NCBI RefSeq assembly: GCF_033439725.1
Contig: NW_026944383.1
Location: 2,480,001-2,544,000 of the forward strand
Length of the DNA stretch: 64,000 nucleotides
DNA from: Neurospora tetraspora
Taxonomy: Eukaryota; Ascomycota; Sordariomycetes; Sordariales; Sordariaceae
Reading direction: 5' to 3'
Made by a program: the position numbers and the translations under genes. Below, piece after piece: positions 63,221 to 64,000 of the stretch. The notes under the pieces are model-generated. The model was not told the origin of the DNA and ran no database searches. It worked only from the letters and a program-made list of their open reading frames with translations. Positions within the stretch are counted from its first letter, which is position 1; each line of letters begins with the position of its first letter.

Positions 63221-64000
63221 CTATTGATCCCCGTTGCCCCCCGAGTTATTACGTCCCGGCGTCCGCGGCGAGTACTGCGGCGACGTCGGCGAATAACCCG
63301 TTGGGCTAGTAGGGGACAGCTGCTGACCAGGCGACCGCTGGAACGACGGGCTCGTGGGCGAGTAAGCGTCCGGCGAGGTTGGCGACCAGGTAGGCGACGC
63401 CGGAGAGTAGCTTGGCGAGGTAGCCTGGAAAGCAGGCGAGGCCGGGCTGTAGCTCGGACTCGTGGGGGAGTATGAGGGCGACGTCGGGGAGAATTGTTGG
63501 GCGGGGGAGGTGGGCGAGTACCTGGCGGCAGCTGGCGATGCCGGCGAGTAACTCGGGGAGGTGGGGCTGTAGCTCGGGCTGGTCGGGCTTCCAGGGCGCA
63601 GCATCGGCGAAGTTGGCGAGAACGACGGCGACGAGGGGCTGAATTGTGGGCTGGAAGCGAACCGACCAGAAGAGTCGAGGAGAGGCGAGCTGGGCGAGTA
63701 GCCAGCCGCGGGCGACGATGGCGAGTACCCGCCATAGCTGAATGGCGACGTGGGTGTGAAGGGGCTGGTGGCACGAGGGCTGGTAGCCGAAGAGTAGGAG
63801 GTACCAGAACCGTATCCGCCAACGCCACCGTAGTCGGTGCCGAAGCCGTTGTTCGTCGGGCTGTCCGACCCAGCGCCCTGGATAGGAGAGAAGTTGCCCA
63901 TAGTGGGGGAATAGCTTCCAAGGAACCCACTGTCAGCCATCGGGGAGCCCGTGTCGTAAGGCGTAGCCGCGCCATCCAGCTGACTGCCCTTCACGGTCAT
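63221..64000 (-). CDS. rpb1: RNA polymerase II largest subunit, C-terminal domain (partial)
   Basis: The open frame enters from the right edge and ends at 63221. It reads [18 protein letters not shown], then Gly/Ser-rich sequence, then the heptad-repeat CTD with roughly seventeen SPxSP units ([21 protein letters not shown]) and a short non-repeat tail ending GGNGDQ. This is the RPB1 CTD, the tail whose Ser2/Ser5/Ser7 phosphorylation couples transcription with capping, splicing and termination. The Met at 64000 is internal; the catalytic body lies outside the window. Ascomycete CTDs are typically about 25 partly degenerate heptads, consistent with what is visible. Confidence 0.95.
   Translation of the reverse strand: MTVKGSQLDGAATPYDTGSPMADSGFLGSYSPTMGNFSPIQGAGSDSPTNNGFGTDYGGVGGYGSGTSYSSATSPRATSPFTPTSPFSYGGYSPSSPAAGYSPSSPLLDSSGRFASSPQFSPSSPSFSPTSPMLRPGSPTSPSYSPTSPSYSPASPAAARYSPTSPAQQFSPTSPSYSPTSPSYSPASPAFQATSPSYSPASPTWSPTSPDAYSPTSPSFQRSPGQQLSPTSPTGYSPTSPQYSPRTPGRNNSGGNGDQ

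Noticed and set aside
63133-63975. 280-codon Arg/Pro-rich ORF over the RPB1 CTD
   Set aside because: A shadow of the heptad codons; the YSPTSPS frame is decisive.

Overview
The window comes from a filamentous ascomycete (Pezizomycotina). Short introns of about 50-65 nt have GTATGT-like donors and CTAAC-like branch sites, the large genes are HET, NACHT and NB-ARC incompatibility/NLR genes, and the minus strand at the right edge (63221-64000) encodes the heptad-repeat tail of RNA polymerase II subunit RPB1. RPB1 is the only obvious core gene. Everything to its left looks like an accessory, rearrangement-prone region of NLR genes, gene fragments, nonsense-mutated relics and repeats.

Layout. 822-8827 and 24056-32361 are two arms of a very large inverted repeat, identical wherever I compared them. 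Within the aligned 8 kb they differ in length only by a 14-bp minisatellite (20 extra units on the right) and one extra 20-bp unit. Each arm carries a divergent pair: a stand-alone nucleoside phosphorylase-fold protein (PNP_UDP type) and a NACHT-WD40 NLR with twelve near-identical WD repeats. The 15-kb spacer holds a HET-NACHT-WD40 gene (20023-23112), a spliced coiled-coil gene, an HIUase/transthyretin-like frameshifted gene, a degraded surface-protein gene and dispersed repeats. Right of the palindrome lie an ankyrin scrap, a frameshifted HET-domain gene (34710-37084), a broken JmjC gene, two direct copies of a broken DUF3435 tyrosine-recombinase gene (39353-41210 and 58748-62215), a homoserine kinase fragment, a PNP-NB-ARC-TPR NLR (47359-51939) with TPR debris around it, and a C2H2/BTB gene. 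The DUF3435-C2H2 relic next to RPB1 reads inward into the accessory DNA.

How the genes may work together. The last residues of the stand-alone PNP protein (355-388) and the first exon of the divergent NACHT-WD40 gene (residues 7-40) carry the same G/N/Q-rich motif, 21 of 34 positions identical without a gap. This is the arrangement known from fungal amyloid signalling, where an NLR with an N-terminal prion-forming motif templates the same motif on an effector encoded next door (HET-S/NWD2, sigma-type systems). I infer a two-component NLR plus PNP effector in two copies. The PNP-NB-ARC-TPR gene carries the same PNP family fused directly to an NLR, a Rosetta-stone parallel. The WD40 and TPR arrays both have 42-residue (126-bp) near-identical units that differ at a few positions, as expected for fast-evolving recognition surfaces.

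Limits: intron models, frameshifts and family assignments are from reading the sequence only. A perfect 8-kb inverted repeat could be recent, actively homogenised, or an assembly artefact.
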